From NCBI RefSeq assembly GCF_028548475.1, contig NZ_JAQQLE010000003.1, forward strand, positions 279,414 to 343,413: a DNA stretch of 64,000 nucleotides, given 5' to 3'. Positions 1 to 9,893 of the stretch are shown here, one piece after another (position 1 is the first letter of the stretch; every line of letters begins with the position of its first letter). Under the pieces are notes generated by a model. The model was not told where the DNA came from. It searched no databases and worked only from the letters and a program-made list of their open reading frames with translations. The DNA is from Vogesella margarita. GTDB lineage: Bacteria > Pseudomonadota > Gammaproteobacteria > Burkholderiales > Chromobacteriaceae. Made by a program: the position numbers and the translations under genes.

Positions 1-43
1 ACCGCAGCACTCGACGGATCATGCAGAGTTGAGGCACTGGTTT

Positions 44-400
44 TCATATCGTTTTCTTGTGCAGGCCTTTTTTCAGCATCAAATCGACCACCGGCTGTTC
101 GCGCTTGTTGGCGCGCTGGCAATGATTCTGCTGAAACTGGTCCGTCACCCAGATAACGGTACGAGCCCAGCGCTTGTCTCGCTCCCGCCAGGCATGAGAC
201 GAAACAGACTCCCACGCATAGCCATTCAGCAAGGTCGCGTTGACAAAATGATCCAGCGCACGCACACCGGCACGAGCACGCTCGGTACGGCCGAAAAAAC
301 CCACGGTCACAATCAGCAGATACCCCAGCAAGGCAGATGGCACCAATGCCGACATCAACACAAAGCCGGCGGCCCTTTCTTTTACACTCTCAAATATCAT
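44..400 (-). CDS. Small membrane protein of unknown function at the distal end of the capsule operon
   Basis: 118 residues. One hydrophobic segment (about residues 13-35) is followed by a polar, cationic C-terminal part, so a single-pass inner-membrane protein is likely. The stretch after the membrane segment (ALDHFVNATLLNG, then a later HC pair near residue 95) resembles short membrane proteins often met in phage and plasmid DNA, but I cannot name the family. It starts 13 bases after the kpsC stop on the same strand, so it is probably co-transcribed. ATG at 400 with a weak GGA upstream. Function unknown; a role in capsule biogenesis is only suggested by position. Confidence 0.55.
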   Translation of the reverse strand: MIFESVKERAAGFVLMSALVPSALLGYLLIVTVGFFGRTERARAGVRALDHFVNATLLNGYAWESVSSHAWRERDKRWARTVIWVTDQFQQNHCQRANKREQPVVDLMLKKGLHKKTI

Positions 401-413
401 TTCAATCCATTAC

Positions 414-2495
414 TCAGCTTGCCGCCGACCCTACCAGCGCCCGCCAAAGTTCACGTAGTTTGCGGAACTGGCGCACCAGCCAGTAGCTACCAATAACGCC
501 TTGCCCGTTGCTGCGCACCGACGCAGCCAGATGATCGACCACATCCTCCACCGAACAGAATCCCGTCCCGCTAGGCAGGCGATAGCGCGGATACTGGCAC
601 AGCACGCCATGCACCAGCTCATCCAGTGACAAGCGACGGGTCCGGTGCGGCAGCGGCATGTGATCGTGCGTCAGCCCCCAGCCGGCATAAAACGGGCCAC
701 CATAGCAATGCACGACTTTGCCTTGCAGCAGCGCCTCAAAACCTGCCAGCGAAGTCATGGTATGCAGCTCATCCGCCACTGCGATGCAATCCGCAATGCC
801 AGCCTCCGCCGCCACCTGATCGGCAAGACGGCTCTGCGTGGCCGCATCGACCGCCCCAATCCGGTTGCCGGCGACCACATCCGGGTGCGGTTTGTAAACA
901 ATCCAGGCATCAGGGTTGGCCGCACGTACCATGCGCAGCAGATCGACATTACGGCACACCATGGGCGAGCCAGTACGGATGGAGGCGTCATCCTCCACCT
1001 GCCCCGGCACCAGCAGTACCCGTTTTCCGGCCGCCCCCGCAGGCAGGACAAAACCACCGCCCACGTTGTATTTGCTCAGTCGCAACCCGGCCAGACGCTG
1101 CCGCAACCGGCTGGCCTGCTCCCGCGACGCCTCATCCAGCTCACTCGCTACCAGCAGCCTCTCCAGGCGGCTATTGGAGAACGGATCGTAGTAGATACCG
1201 CTATCGTCAAGAGCCAGCGAGAGGGGCGCGCGCAGATCCGAGCCCAGACCGACCGAGCGCAGAAAACCATCCTCGATCCGCGACACCGGCGCACCATGTT
1301 CTTGCGCCACTTGCCATACCGCCATGTTGCCCTGCCCCCACACCACCACACGACCAGGCAGGCGGGACAGGCGGGAGGACAACTGTGCGGCATGACGTAC
1401 AAAAACCAGACGGTTAGATGGGGTCTTCAGAAACGGCGTCACCACCGCACGCTTCCACAGACTCATCCCCACGCAGTACACCGTACCGCGCAGCTCGTCA
1501 TTGAACGTCTTGTTGCGGGCCAGCCAGTCGATCACATCGAAAATCGTACCGGCCTTGCCGCTGGCCGGATCGAGATAACGCGTGTAGTCGAAATATGCCG
1601 CCGAAAACAACGTCTCCAGCGAACGTGGTTCGCGCCTAGTGACCAGACGCGCCCGCTCCGGATGGCGATCATCGGTCAAGCCCCAGCCGGCGTACCAGGG
1701 CTGGCCGAAACAGGCCACCGGCTTGCCCAGTAGCAGCGCCTCGAACCCCATCTGCGAAGTCACCACATACACCTTGTCGACCTGCTCCAGCAGCGACAAC
1801 GGCGACACATCCTCAGCCAGAAGTTTCAGGTGTGCGCTGTCCGGCAACACCGTCAAATAGCCCTGCTTCTTGCCGGAGAGCACATCCGGATGCGTCTTCA
1901 CCCATACCTCGGCATCCGGGTTCTCCGCGCAAGCGGCCGCCAGCATCGTGGTGAAGGTCGCCTGATCCGCCCCGCCCGCGCTAACCGAGACATCACCACG
2001 CGTCTGGTCGAGCACCAGCACTCGGCACTGCCGGGTAGGTGGCGGCAGCTTGCAATCAGGTGCATGGTTGTACTTCGACAGGTGGTAACGACGCACGAGC
2101 GCCATGGCGCGCTGCACTGCGGCCAACCTTTGCGCATCGGGAACCGATTCGCGAATCAGCACCTCCAGCCGTGACGGGCGGGCAGCATCGTAATAAATGC
2201 CAAGGTCGTCGATCACCAGCGACAGCAGCGGATGACCTGCAACGCCGAGACCGACAGAGCGCAAGAAACCGTCCTCCAGAGCAAGGTAAGGCACCCCGTG
2301 ATCAGCAGCCCAGCGACGAGCTCGACGAGCTGTCGGTTTATGCCCCCATCCGACCATGGCGACACATCCCTTCACCAAGGGATTAAGCGAATGCAGAACA
2401 GGCATGCCCAACAGCACAGAAAGTCCGGGAATTCGGGCCACACCTCTGGAAAGCACTGCAATATGGCCTTGCTTCGCGGATAACATCAAACCCAT
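414..2495 (-). CDS. kpsC: KpsC-like capsule beta-Kdo glycosyltransferase
   Basis: KpsC adds beta-linked Kdo residues to a phosphatidylglycerol-type lipid, building the anchor on which ABC-dependent capsules are made or exported. The protein has the expected two tandem homologous halves: the motif EDGFLRSVGLG, followed by a DDxGIYYD segment, occurs once near the N-terminus and again just past the middle. A GWG-plus-LLGKPV / LLQGKVV block is also duplicated, matching the two-module architecture of the family. I chose the ATG at 2495 because AGGGG lies four bases upstream. A longer frame to 2552 would overlap the preceding gene. Length about 693 residues is normal for KpsC. Its usual partner KpsS is not in this window. 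Confidence 0.9.
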   Translation of the reverse strand: MGLMLSAKQGHIAVLSRGVARIPGLSVLLGMPVLHSLNPLVKGCVAMVGWGHKPTARRARRWAADHGVPYLALEDGFLRSVGLGVAGHPLLSLVIDDLGIYYDAARPSRLEVLIRESVPDAQRLAAVQRAMALVRRYHLSKYNHAPDCKLPPPTRQCRVLVLDQTRGDVSVSAGGADQATFTTMLAAACAENPDAEVWVKTHPDVLSGKKQGYLTVLPDSAHLKLLAEDVSPLSLLEQVDKVYVVTSQMGFEALLLGKPVACFGQPWYAGWGLTDDRHPERARLVTRREPRSLETLFSAAYFDYTRYLDPASGKAGTIFDVIDWLARNKTFNDELRGTVYCVGMSLWKRAVVTPFLKTPSNRLVFVRHAAQLSSRLSRLPGRVVVWGQGNMAVWQVAQEHGAPVSRIEDGFLRSVGLGSDLRAPLSLALDDSGIYYDPFSNSRLERLLVASELDEASREQASRLRQRLAGLRLSKYNVGGGFVLPAGAAGKRVLLVPGQVEDDASIRTGSPMVCRNVDLLRMVRAANPDAWIVYKPHPDVVAGNRIGAVDAATQSRLADQVAAEAGIADCIAVADELHTMTSLAGFEALLQGKVVHCYGGPFYAGWGLTHDHMPLPHRTRRLSLDELVHGVLCQYPRYRLPSGTGFCSVEDVVDHLAASVRSNGQGVIGSYWLVRQFRKLRELWRALVGSAAS

Positions 2496-2506
2496 TGCAC
2501 CCCTGA

Positions 2507-3514
2507 CTAGAGACCGACCGCCTTCACCATCTGCTGAAGGCGATGCTGCCATGTATGATTTTCCTTGATAAATAACGCGCCGGCCCTTGCCCGTTCCAGA
2601 TCCATTGCCGATGGCCCCTGACGGAGTCGGGCAAACAGTTCTACCGCTTCAGCATCATCCTGAGGTGTGTAACAGAATTCCTTGAAGGCTTTCTCAACCG
2701 AAAGTGATGGATTTGTTACCGCAATCCCGCCACAAGCCAATATTTCCAACAGCCGTCGCGAACACATGGTTGGAGAATCTTCGATGGTGTTGACATTGAG
2801 CGATACCAGATAATCTCGGTACAGCTGCGGTGTCTTGTCATAGGCCACTGCCGGCAGCAGCTCCATGCCATCCCTGGGTAAAAACCTGAAGCGGGGATCA
2901 GGCAATGCAGAATGGCGGTTGACCACCGTCAAACCCAAGCCACTGCGACAGGCACTACCAAAAAGTAGATTTTGCCAGTAACGTCGGCGAGGGAACTCAC
3001 CCCCATAGCACCCGCCGGCAAAAACTGCTCGATGATGCTTGAAATTGAAGCCAGTAAAATGGTGCAAGCTGTCATCAACTGCAAAACCAAGCCAATCGAC
3101 CTTGGTAGTACTGCCAAGCACTGCGCGATATTTTGACAGGCACTGCGCATCCACCGTAAACACATAGTCGAACAAGCGCGCCGAATCGATGAAACGGTCG
3201 AAATATATACCATCTTCCTTGTTCCAGAATATGGTAGGAATACCAAGCCCTCGTGCATAACTCACCAGTCGCCGCAAGCTCTCACGACCAGAAGACCGGC
3301 CCGGGTAGCTAGCGATCTTGTAACGCCACGAGTTCCCTTTCCCCCGCCAAGCGGACTCGACCAACAACATATCCGGACGATAAAGAGGGAGCTTCCAGTA
3401 CCAGTCCAGCGCCCCTAGATTGACCACCTGGCAACAGCTGGCAAGAGAGCGGACCGTAATATCATCCGCCACTACCGCAACAGTCAAATGAGGAAAAGCA
3501 GCTTTCAAGATCAA
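2507..3514 (-). CDS. CgeB-family glycosyltransferase
   Basis: 335 residues, probably a cytoplasmic GT-B glycosyltransferase building the capsule repeat. The N-terminal half holds VESAWRGKGNSW, PTIFWNKEDGIYFDRF and LFDYVFTVDAQCLSKY, typical of the DUF3880/CgeB N-domain. The C-terminal half has the NVNTIEDSPTMCSRRLLEIL segment typical of the matching glycosyl-transferase domain. The same motifs recur inside the 1,322-residue protein at 5903-9871, so the two are paralogous over this domain. Its start overlaps the upstream glycosyltransferase stop by four bases (ATGA), indicating translational coupling. Donor and acceptor sugars cannot be told from sequence. Confidence 0.75.
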   Translation of the reverse strand: MILKAAFPHLTVAVVADDITVRSLASCCQVVNLGALDWYWKLPLYRPDMLLVESAWRGKGNSWRYKIASYPGRSSGRESLRRLVSYARGLGIPTIFWNKEDGIYFDRFIDSARLFDYVFTVDAQCLSKYRAVLGSTTKVDWLGFAVDDSLHHFTGFNFKHHRAVFAGGCYGGEFPRRRYWQNLLFGSACRSGLGLTVVNRHSALPDPRFRFLPRDGMELLPAVAYDKTPQLYRDYLVSLNVNTIEDSPTMCSRRLLEILACGGIAVTNPSLSVEKAFKEFCYTPQDDAEAVELFARLRQGPSAMDLERARAGALFIKENHTWQHRLQQMVKAVGL

Positions 3515-4581
3515 TTCTTTAGTTTATTTTTCAGCATGTCTTTCAGGAACAAGCGAGGATTGATATAAAATTTGCGCAACTTGCGCCAGAATGGACGCTT
3601 CACCGAGACACCGTCGGCCCAACGCATCAATCCTGGGTAATCCGCCAGCGGGTACCCCGCCGCCTCCTGTTGCGAAATGATCCATGACCTGAAATCGGGC
3701 AACACTCCGCCGAGCGCATCGCATTGTACCACCGGGCCACACAACGGCCCCGGATTAGCCAGCATCTGCTCAAGCATTGCGTCATTGCTCGCCCGGCGGC
3801 GATGGTAAGGGTGCGTCAGCGGCCGCGGGTGCCACTGATGTACCAGAAAACGCCCGGCAAACAGATGTGGCAACGCATAGTAGCTGAAATAGCGTCGAAA
3901 TCCCTGATAATCGCCCGGGTGCTGCGCCTTGATGTTGAGAGCATAGTCATCTGGCCGTGGTCCGATGGGGTAATGGCGGGTCAGCCGGTCAATCAGCTCC
4001 AGATCCTCGCCACCGTGGCCCACAAAGCGTTCATCAAAGCCGCCGAGCTGTAAAAACCACTCGCGGTTAATCAAAAGGCAGCTGCTGGCCAGGGCAATCC
4101 CTTCCACCCTGTGATTCTCCCCGCGCAAGAAGGACTCCAGGCAGCCCTGAAAGTCCCCGTCAAAGCGCTCCGTCTCTTCCTTGGTCAGATAGAGACAAGG
4201 AAGCATATCGAATTCAGGTTGAAGACTTTGATGCCGCTGCGTTGATTTTTTTAATGCGTAATTCAACGTTTCCTTTGTTGGCAAGAGATCTACATCAAAA
4301 ATAAAAATATAATTTGCACCGCACTCCCTAACAATTATGTTTCTATTTTTCGCAGGTGAAAACGTAGCAGCACCACTAATTATCAAATTATCTTTTACGG
4401 CAATTTCTTGGTGAACATCATGAAAAATATCACAGCTGACTGATACATTCATTTTATTAGCACCAAGAACTGATGTTAAATTTTTCAGCCGCGAGACCAA
4501 CACATCCTTCCCACCACGAGCTAGATCACCATGAAAACATGGAACAATATATTTTAACGGCTCTTCGTTATACATCAACAC
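3511..4581 (-). CDS. GT-A glycosyltransferase with galactosyltransferase-like C-terminal motif
   Basis: 356 residues. A nucleotide-sugar binding fold with the metal-binding DxD in YIFIFDVDLLPTKE (about residue 95) is followed by the acceptor-side motif GGFDERFVGHGGEDLEL, as in capsule polymerases and family 7/27 C-terminal domains. It probably adds a hexose or N-acetylhexosamine to the capsule repeat. The 3' half has the base composition of the region, while the 5' half (from about 4240) becomes AT-rich and merges with the low-GC gene upstream. Stop and next start overlap as ATGA. Specificity unknown. Confidence 0.75.
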   Translation of the reverse strand: MLMYNEEPLKYIVPCFHGDLARGGKDVLVSRLKNLTSVLGANKMNVSVSCDIFHDVHQEIAVKDNLIISGAATFSPAKNRNIIVRECGANYIFIFDVDLLPTKETLNYALKKSTQRHQSLQPEFDMLPCLYLTKEETERFDGDFQGCLESFLRGENHRVEGIALASSCLLINREWFLQLGGFDERFVGHGGEDLELIDRLTRHYPIGPRPDDYALNIKAQHPGDYQGFRRYFSYYALPHLFAGRFLVHQWHPRPLTHPYHRRRASNDAMLEQMLANPGPLCGPVVQCDALGGVLPDFRSWIISQQEAAGYPLADYPGLMRWADGVSVKRPFWRKLRKFYINPRLFLKDMLKNKLKN

Positions 4582-4586
4582 TCATT

Positions 4587-5846
4587 TCATAATTTTAATT
4601 CTATTTTTTTAAAACATCGACACCCATCATCAAGTACAAATGCCTGAACTTGCAACTTATCAGCACCTAGGTTGCGAAAATCAATTTTTAACGTATTATT
4701 CTTTGAATATTCCTGAATTTCTTTTATTCCACTGTACATTACATAGAAAGCAAAGAGCGGATTTTTAAATGGATACCTTGAATTAATCTGAGTAGAGATG
4801 ACAATTTCCGCATCTCCCTTACTAACCTTTACATCAAAATCATCGACAGAAAAAGTAAAAGACATAGAATCCATTTCCTCGGATGCTATATACCCATCAG
4901 GCAAAGATAAATCTAAGTTTTCAACATAAATTTTAAGTATTTTATCTAGTACATCTCGAGATGGTGCGACATGACCCACACCAAAATCACCAACATAAAT
5001 AGAGAGATTATTTTCCCACCGACCATTATTCCTTGTTATTTTATAATTCTGTGAATTAGCATATGGTAGTGCATGTGATTTCAGATGCCAATCGGTTCGG
5101 TTTTGAAGATATAAAATACGACCATTATTGTTTTTACGAAGATGACAGAGGTCGTGAACAATATTGTTATCAGATAGATAAGTGTACGCATCAACTTCAA
5201 CAGGGCATTTGAACGCTAATTTTAGATAGCGTGAAACCGCCTCCTGATTATACAAGGTTATTGATGTTTGTGGATTCCATACAATAGCTATTGTGGGGCA
5301 CATTAAAGCATCAACAATGCTCAGCGCTGCAAACCCCCCCCCTGAACCACCAAGCAATATAATTTTTCTGTTGGTTATTCTATGAAACAGATTAATTAAG
5401 AATATGATTCGATCTCTTAGGTCTGGCGCAGCAGAACTTCCAGCATACCAAGCTAGATTCAATTCATTGATATTGTCAACAGTGGGATCCGAAAAGGATA
5501 AGCTAGGCAACCCCAAATGGTTTGACAGACTCACCCCAGAGAAAAAAGGTCCTTTTTTTTCTTCTCTATTTGATACTGCACCATTAAAAAAAACAAGCAG
5601 TGGCAGCGAGCTATCAGCCCCATCAATGTTATTCACATACAAGTCAATGTCGTATTTTTCACTTTTTAATGTATGAACACCACTATTTGTTAAATTTCTG
5701 TCACTAGAAATCTCATCGAAATAATGTGAGTAATGTTCACACTTCCACTGTGCGTAATCTTTATTTGCTGTTTTTTCCATAGTCATTTCACAATATACAT
5801 GGGAATGGCCTATTGCTTTCATTAATAGCATTCCATTCAGGCACAC
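4587..5846 (-). CDS. Alpha/beta-hydrolase-like protein in capsule locus (possible acyl esterase or acyltransferase)
   Basis: 419 residues, no signal peptide or clear membrane segment. A nucleophile elbow GGSGGG (GxSxG) sits after a hydrophobic strand near residue 170. A later Asp (NRTDWH) and a His (GVGHVAP) could complete a Ser-Asp-His triad. The gene is strikingly AT-rich compared with the kps genes, which suggests recent acquisition with the serotype-specific block. The listed start is a GTG at 5846; ATG codons at 5822, 5786 and 5780 are alternatives and none has a strong ribosome site. A role in capsule acylation or de-acylation is inference from fold and place. Confidence 0.55.
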   Translation of the reverse strand: MCLNGMLLMKAIGHSHVYCEMTMEKTANKDYAQWKCEHYSHYFDEISSDRNLTNSGVHTLKSEKYDIDLYVNNIDGADSSLPLLVFFNGAVSNREEKKGPFFSGVSLSNHLGLPSLSFSDPTVDNINELNLAWYAGSSAAPDLRDRIIFLINLFHRITNRKIILLGGSGGGFAALSIVDALMCPTIAIVWNPQTSITLYNQEAVSRYLKLAFKCPVEVDAYTYLSDNNIVHDLCHLRKNNNGRILYLQNRTDWHLKSHALPYANSQNYKITRNNGRWENNLSIYVGDFGVGHVAPSRDVLDKILKIYVENLDLSLPDGYIASEEMDSMSFTFSVDDFDVKVSKGDAEIVISTQINSRYPFKNPLFAFYVMYSGIKEIQEYSKNNTLKIDFRNLGADKLQVQAFVLDDGCRCFKKIELKL

Positions 5847-5902
5847 ACTACCAATGGTCGTTGACAGGTGGGCTTTCCGTACGTGACCAAGTAGATTTTA
5901 AT

Positions 5903-8900
5903 TTAAACTTTATTTTTTCCTGAGATATGCTCGAGTTCTCTCCGGATAATATCTTGAGTGGAGACTAGAGCGCGCCTCGATGCTGCTGCAGATTGCGATA
6001 AATCTAAGAATTTATTCTTATAAAAGTACATTTCACGAATATGTTCAGAGATAGAAATATAATCCTCAGACTCAGAAAGGCATGCATTGTTTGTCGATGT
6101 AAATTCAGGAACAGCGGCTACCGCATTAGTGAGTGGAACCAGACCTGATGACATTGCCTCATCCCGTGATACGCCTTGGGTATCCATTCGGGTTGGGCAC
6201 ATAAATAATCCATATTGCTGATGCAAAGCTTTAATTTCATGACGATTGAGAAAACGCCGTTCAATAATGACGTTCTCCAACCCAGCAATCGGCGCGAGTG
6301 TTTCGTCAAACAGTGGGCCATCACCGATGATCCTGAATTCAAGCTCCTTAAAGAACTCGTATTGCTGCAACTCCACAATCGCCTTAACCATCAGATCGTT
6401 GGCATAAATGCGAGAGGCATAGGGCCGAATTGAAAGAATTTTCTTTCTCTGATCGGCCCTCTTTGGCTTGTATTCAAAGAAGTCGGTGTCAATCGGATTG
6501 TGAATGATTGCATACTGATCCGCCGGGATCTGTATCCCCAGATCCTCCATGGATGTTTCTGCCAAATACCGCGACACAAACACGACCTTCAGATTCTCAT
6601 GCATGGGGCTGAGCATTTCTCGCCACAAAGAAAGACGAGCATCACTCAGTGCCTGCGCTTTGGCATGTTGCTCGGGCGTATCATAGAGGAAAGCACGGCG
6701 CTTGTAGGACTGAATATCCGCACCGTGAGTCCAGACGGTCACCTGCACCCTGTCCAGATAATGTTTGACAACATCCCAGATCCCGCGGTCGATAAAGTGG
6801 ATCACGATGTGCTTGTAACGGCCGTGTCGCAGTTGCACCTCAAGTGCCTCAGCCCCCCCCGTAGTGACATCAATATCCTCGAACTCATGGTAGGACAGCG
6901 CTGCTTCTGCCTTAAAACGGAAGACATCACAGGCAACGCCGGATTCCTTGTAAGCCTTAACACGGCTGTGAACAAAGGCGTTTTTGTAAAGGTCGTTATA
7001 GCTGGGGTAGTTATTGGTAATAACCAGATAAGGGTTGCATGTCAGTTGCTGGCAGGGGGTCTGCGGCTTGAAATCAAGAATGAGTGATGACAGCGAGGCC
7101 GAGCCGGCGGCATAAATCCGCAGGCCAAACTTGACAGACACCGTTCCTAGGGGAAGAGGGACCTCCACATTACGATTGGCAGGTTTCACCACATGGGAAA
7201 TCCGCTCTTTGTTCCCATCCATAAAGAAGAGGACAAATTGCAGGTTCAGACCCGGAGAGGTCTCCATATGCAGACGCAGCTTGCCATTTTGCACATTGAG
7301 CTCGGACAGAGAGTGCTCTCGCTTGGCATACCAGTACTCATGCTTGCCGTCAGGCAATGAAGAGGTCAGTATCAGCAAACCGTTTTCCATCAAAGCAGAA
7401 ACTTGGGTGTGCTTGGCCGGCTCCAGAAGTTCGTTCAGGGTTGTAGCGTGTAACGTGGGTAGATCATCGACCGCGCGCTCGAATGGCTGGCAATTTTCGG
7501 CGACCTGATTGAGCTCGGCCAGGCCATAGCCGGTGGTCAGTTTCGGCGCATTGAATGCATCAAAGCGTTCTGCCTCATCAGCACCATTCATGCAGTAGCT
7601 AAACTCATCCACCGAGAAGGCACGGGCATTCTCATAGTGATAGGTGTAAAGACTAGTGATCCACTCTCGAAGATTGTTTTCGGGGATCTGCGGGCCAAAT
7701 GCAAGGCTACACCGAGCCGGCAGGCTGGACATCTCTTGATAGATGCATTCGCCATGATTCAGCTGCAGATTGCCATCCTTGAGCTTGTAAAGAGCGCCTT
7801 TCCCAATGACCTGGGCGTCGGTGTAACGCGTAGCAATGATGATATCAGTCAGATAATGGGGACCGTAATAGTCTTCCACCACCATGACCGATAGCCATGC
7901 TCCTCCACAAGTATCGCGCAGCCTGATCTGCTCGGCATCCGATGCGCTCAGCAGGGTGACATTGTCCTGAGGCTCTAGTCCGGTGGTATCCAGTCCATTG
8001 GTTGTCACGATAACGAGGCGCTTTTTGTCATATGTCTGACGAGTGAAGTGCTGCATCAAGGTGCCGCACTCTCCTATCGTTCTGGCATACCCAGTGACGC
8101 AGATTGCGGGCAGCATATTTTCCAGAGGTGTGCTGCTTACCTTGGAATAGATGTAGGCGAGCCGATCCTGGTAGGTATGCTCCAGCATGATCTTGCGCAG
8201 GGCCATCAGTCGTAGCTGCTTCACTTTCAACGGATTACCGGCGATGCTCTTCAACCGTCTGACCAACTCACTCCCCGAGTCACCCGTAAAGACCAGGTCG
8301 CCAAACATGGCACGGACCCCGCGGGAGAAGTTACTGACGGTGATAGTATTGGAGGCCAGCAGCTCAAAGACGCGGCGTGCAAACATCGACTGCGACTGCT
8401 TGATTGAATTCAGATTGATAGCGTAGTAATAGCCCTTGTAGGCCTTGTCGATTTCACTGTAGGGTAGCGTACCGACGATAAATGGCTGATACTCTGCCGG
8501 GAACTGGTAATTAGGATCGTTCTTACCATAGTTTCTGTCATATATTTCAACCGGTTTGAAACTGGGCAGACTCAGTAAGAAATCACCAAGATCACGGGTG
8601 CGATCAGGGTATTTTGCATAGTAAGCACCGGCAAAGCAGAACGCATCCCGACGTTGATAACTCTCTATTGGGTTGTTAACCTTTGGTTGGGCCGCGAATG
8701 GCAGGAAATAAACATGATCATGACCAAGTGCTGTCTTATATCGGCTGATGCAGTCAATATCCGTGGTAAATACATAGTCAAACAGCTTGGCTGTATTTAG
8801 GAAAGTCTCAAAATGAACCGGATCTTCTTTGTTCCAGAAGATGGTAGGCACATTCTTGCTGCGACACCACTCGACGATACTGACGACTTCCTGACTCATG

Positions 8901-9871
8901 TGTCCGACTTTACTGCCCCAGAGATCATTCTTACCGCGCCATGCCGACTCAATCATCAGTAATTCCGGGCGGAATGATTCGAGCTCGGTCAGCCAGTTCT
9001 GCGGAGTAAGCTGCAGCAGGTTGCATTCAGGCTCGTAGGAGAGATAAGTAAATTCATCCATAATGCTTGCGACTTTGAGACGTCGCAGTGCATTGGTGAT
9101 ACCATCACCAGTATCGAGCACAAGTTTTTCGATTGCACGTTCAAGATGAAGGATATCGGTCCGGGCGGTGATATCAGTCGTTTCAAGCAATGGCGTAGGT
9201 TGCATGCTCGGGGGAACAGGAATTCTACGCCTCTCCTTGGCAATTTTTTTCAATGCCAACAGCTTTAGGGGTAAAGAGAGGAGACCTTTCCAACTTCTGG
9301 TGGAAAAAATAAGCGCATGGCCAAGTTGGTAGGAAAGAGTATTTTTTAGATTAGCTGCTTTCAGGCGCTGCTCGCCCAGCTCGCCTTGAACACGTGCTAG
9401 TTCTTGTCTCATGTCATGAAGAGCAAGTCTGGAACGTAAAAACTCCATCTTCATGTGTTCTTGTTCAGACTGGATTGACTGTGTCACCGCCATATTGACT
9501 GACAGGGCACTATCTTTTTCCAAAAGGTTATTATTGAGCTGTTCAACCTGATGATTTAATAGAGCCAGTTGCTGTTCAATAACATCTCGTTGCTCAAGCG
9601 CCTCACCATATTTCTTTCCGATGAGCGATAACTCTTGCTTATAACCAGCAACTTGCTTGGTAACATTTCGGTATTTTATCCGAGCTTCGCGCAGTTGACT
9701 GGAGGATGCTTCAATTTCACCCTCTAGTATTTCAATTTTTTCTGCAGCCGCACTAGTTACCAGATCTAGTTTCTTTTCCAAATCAGCTTTGGACGTTGCA
9801 GTCACTTTTCTCTTAGTAACTCGATTGTTTTTTTGATTTTTCATTTTCACATATGATGTGAACGTGGCCAT
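5903..9871 (-). CDS. Giant multidomain capsule glycosyltransferase (coiled coil, CgeB-type, central domain, GT4)
   Basis: 1,322 residues. Approximate order: basic N-terminus, coiled coil (30-180), CgeB-like glycosyltransferase (240-580; ESAWRGK, PTIFWNKED, LFDYVFTTDIDC), a second glycosyltransferase-like domain starting ICVTGYARTIGECG (585-760), a beta-rich, possibly carbohydrate-binding segment (815-940), and a C-terminal GT4 domain (945-1320) with WTHGAD, HNPIDTDFF, RIIGDGPLFDE and PTRMDTQGVSRDEAMSSG. At least two transferase activities are likely in one chain, so it could be the capsule polymerase. It lies directly downstream of wecC and so probably uses UDP-ManNAcA among its donors (inference). 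No export signal; cytoplasmic face. Confidence 0.75.
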   Translation of the reverse strand: MATFTSYVKMKNQKNNRVTKRKVTATSKADLEKKLDLVTSAAAEKIEILEGEIEASSSQLREARIKYRNVTKQVAGYKQELSLIGKKYGEALEQRDVIEQQLALLNHQVEQLNNNLLEKDSALSVNMAVTQSIQSEQEHMKMEFLRSRLALHDMRQELARVQGELGEQRLKAANLKNTLSYQLGHALIFSTRSWKGLLSLPLKLLALKKIAKERRRIPVPPSMQPTPLLETTDITARTDILHLERAIEKLVLDTGDGITNALRRLKVASIMDEFTYLSYEPECNLLQLTPQNWLTELESFRPELLMIESAWRGKNDLWGSKVGHMSQEVVSIVEWCRSKNVPTIFWNKEDPVHFETFLNTAKLFDYVFTTDIDCISRYKTALGHDHVYFLPFAAQPKVNNPIESYQRRDAFCFAGAYYAKYPDRTRDLGDFLLSLPSFKPVEIYDRNYGKNDPNYQFPAEYQPFIVGTLPYSEIDKAYKGYYYAINLNSIKQSQSMFARRVFELLASNTITVSNFSRGVRAMFGDLVFTGDSGSELVRRLKSIAGNPLKVKQLRLMALRKIMLEHTYQDRLAYIYSKVSSTPLENMLPAICVTGYARTIGECGTLMQHFTRQTYDKKRLVIVTTNGLDTTGLEPQDNVTLLSASDAEQIRLRDTCGGAWLSVMVVEDYYGPHYLTDIIIATRYTDAQVIGKGALYKLKDGNLQLNHGECIYQEMSSLPARCSLAFGPQIPENNLREWITSLYTYHYENARAFSVDEFSYCMNGADEAERFDAFNAPKLTTGYGLAELNQVAENCQPFERAVDDLPTLHATTLNELLEPAKHTQVSALMENGLLILTSSLPDGKHEYWYAKREHSLSELNVQNGKLRLHMETSPGLNLQFVLFFMDGNKERISHVVKPANRNVEVPLPLGTVSVKFGLRIYAAGSASLSSLILDFKPQTPCQQLTCNPYLVITNNYPSYNDLYKNAFVHSRVKAYKESGVACDVFRFKAEAALSYHEFEDIDVTTGGAEALEVQLRHGRYKHIVIHFIDRGIWDVVKHYLDRVQVTVWTHGADIQSYKRRAFLYDTPEQHAKAQALSDARLSLWREMLSPMHENLKVVFVSRYLAETSMEDLGIQIPADQYAIIHNPIDTDFFEYKPKRADQRKKILSIRPYASRIYANDLMVKAIVELQQYEFFKELEFRIIGDGPLFDETLAPIAGLENVIIERRFLNRHEIKALHQQYGLFMCPTRMDTQGVSRDEAMSSGLVPLTNAVAAVPEFTSTNNACLSESEDYISISEHIREMYFYKNKFLDLSQSAAASRRALVSTQDIIRRELEHISGKNKV

Positions 9872-9893
9872 GCTAACATAGCCACATTGTTAA

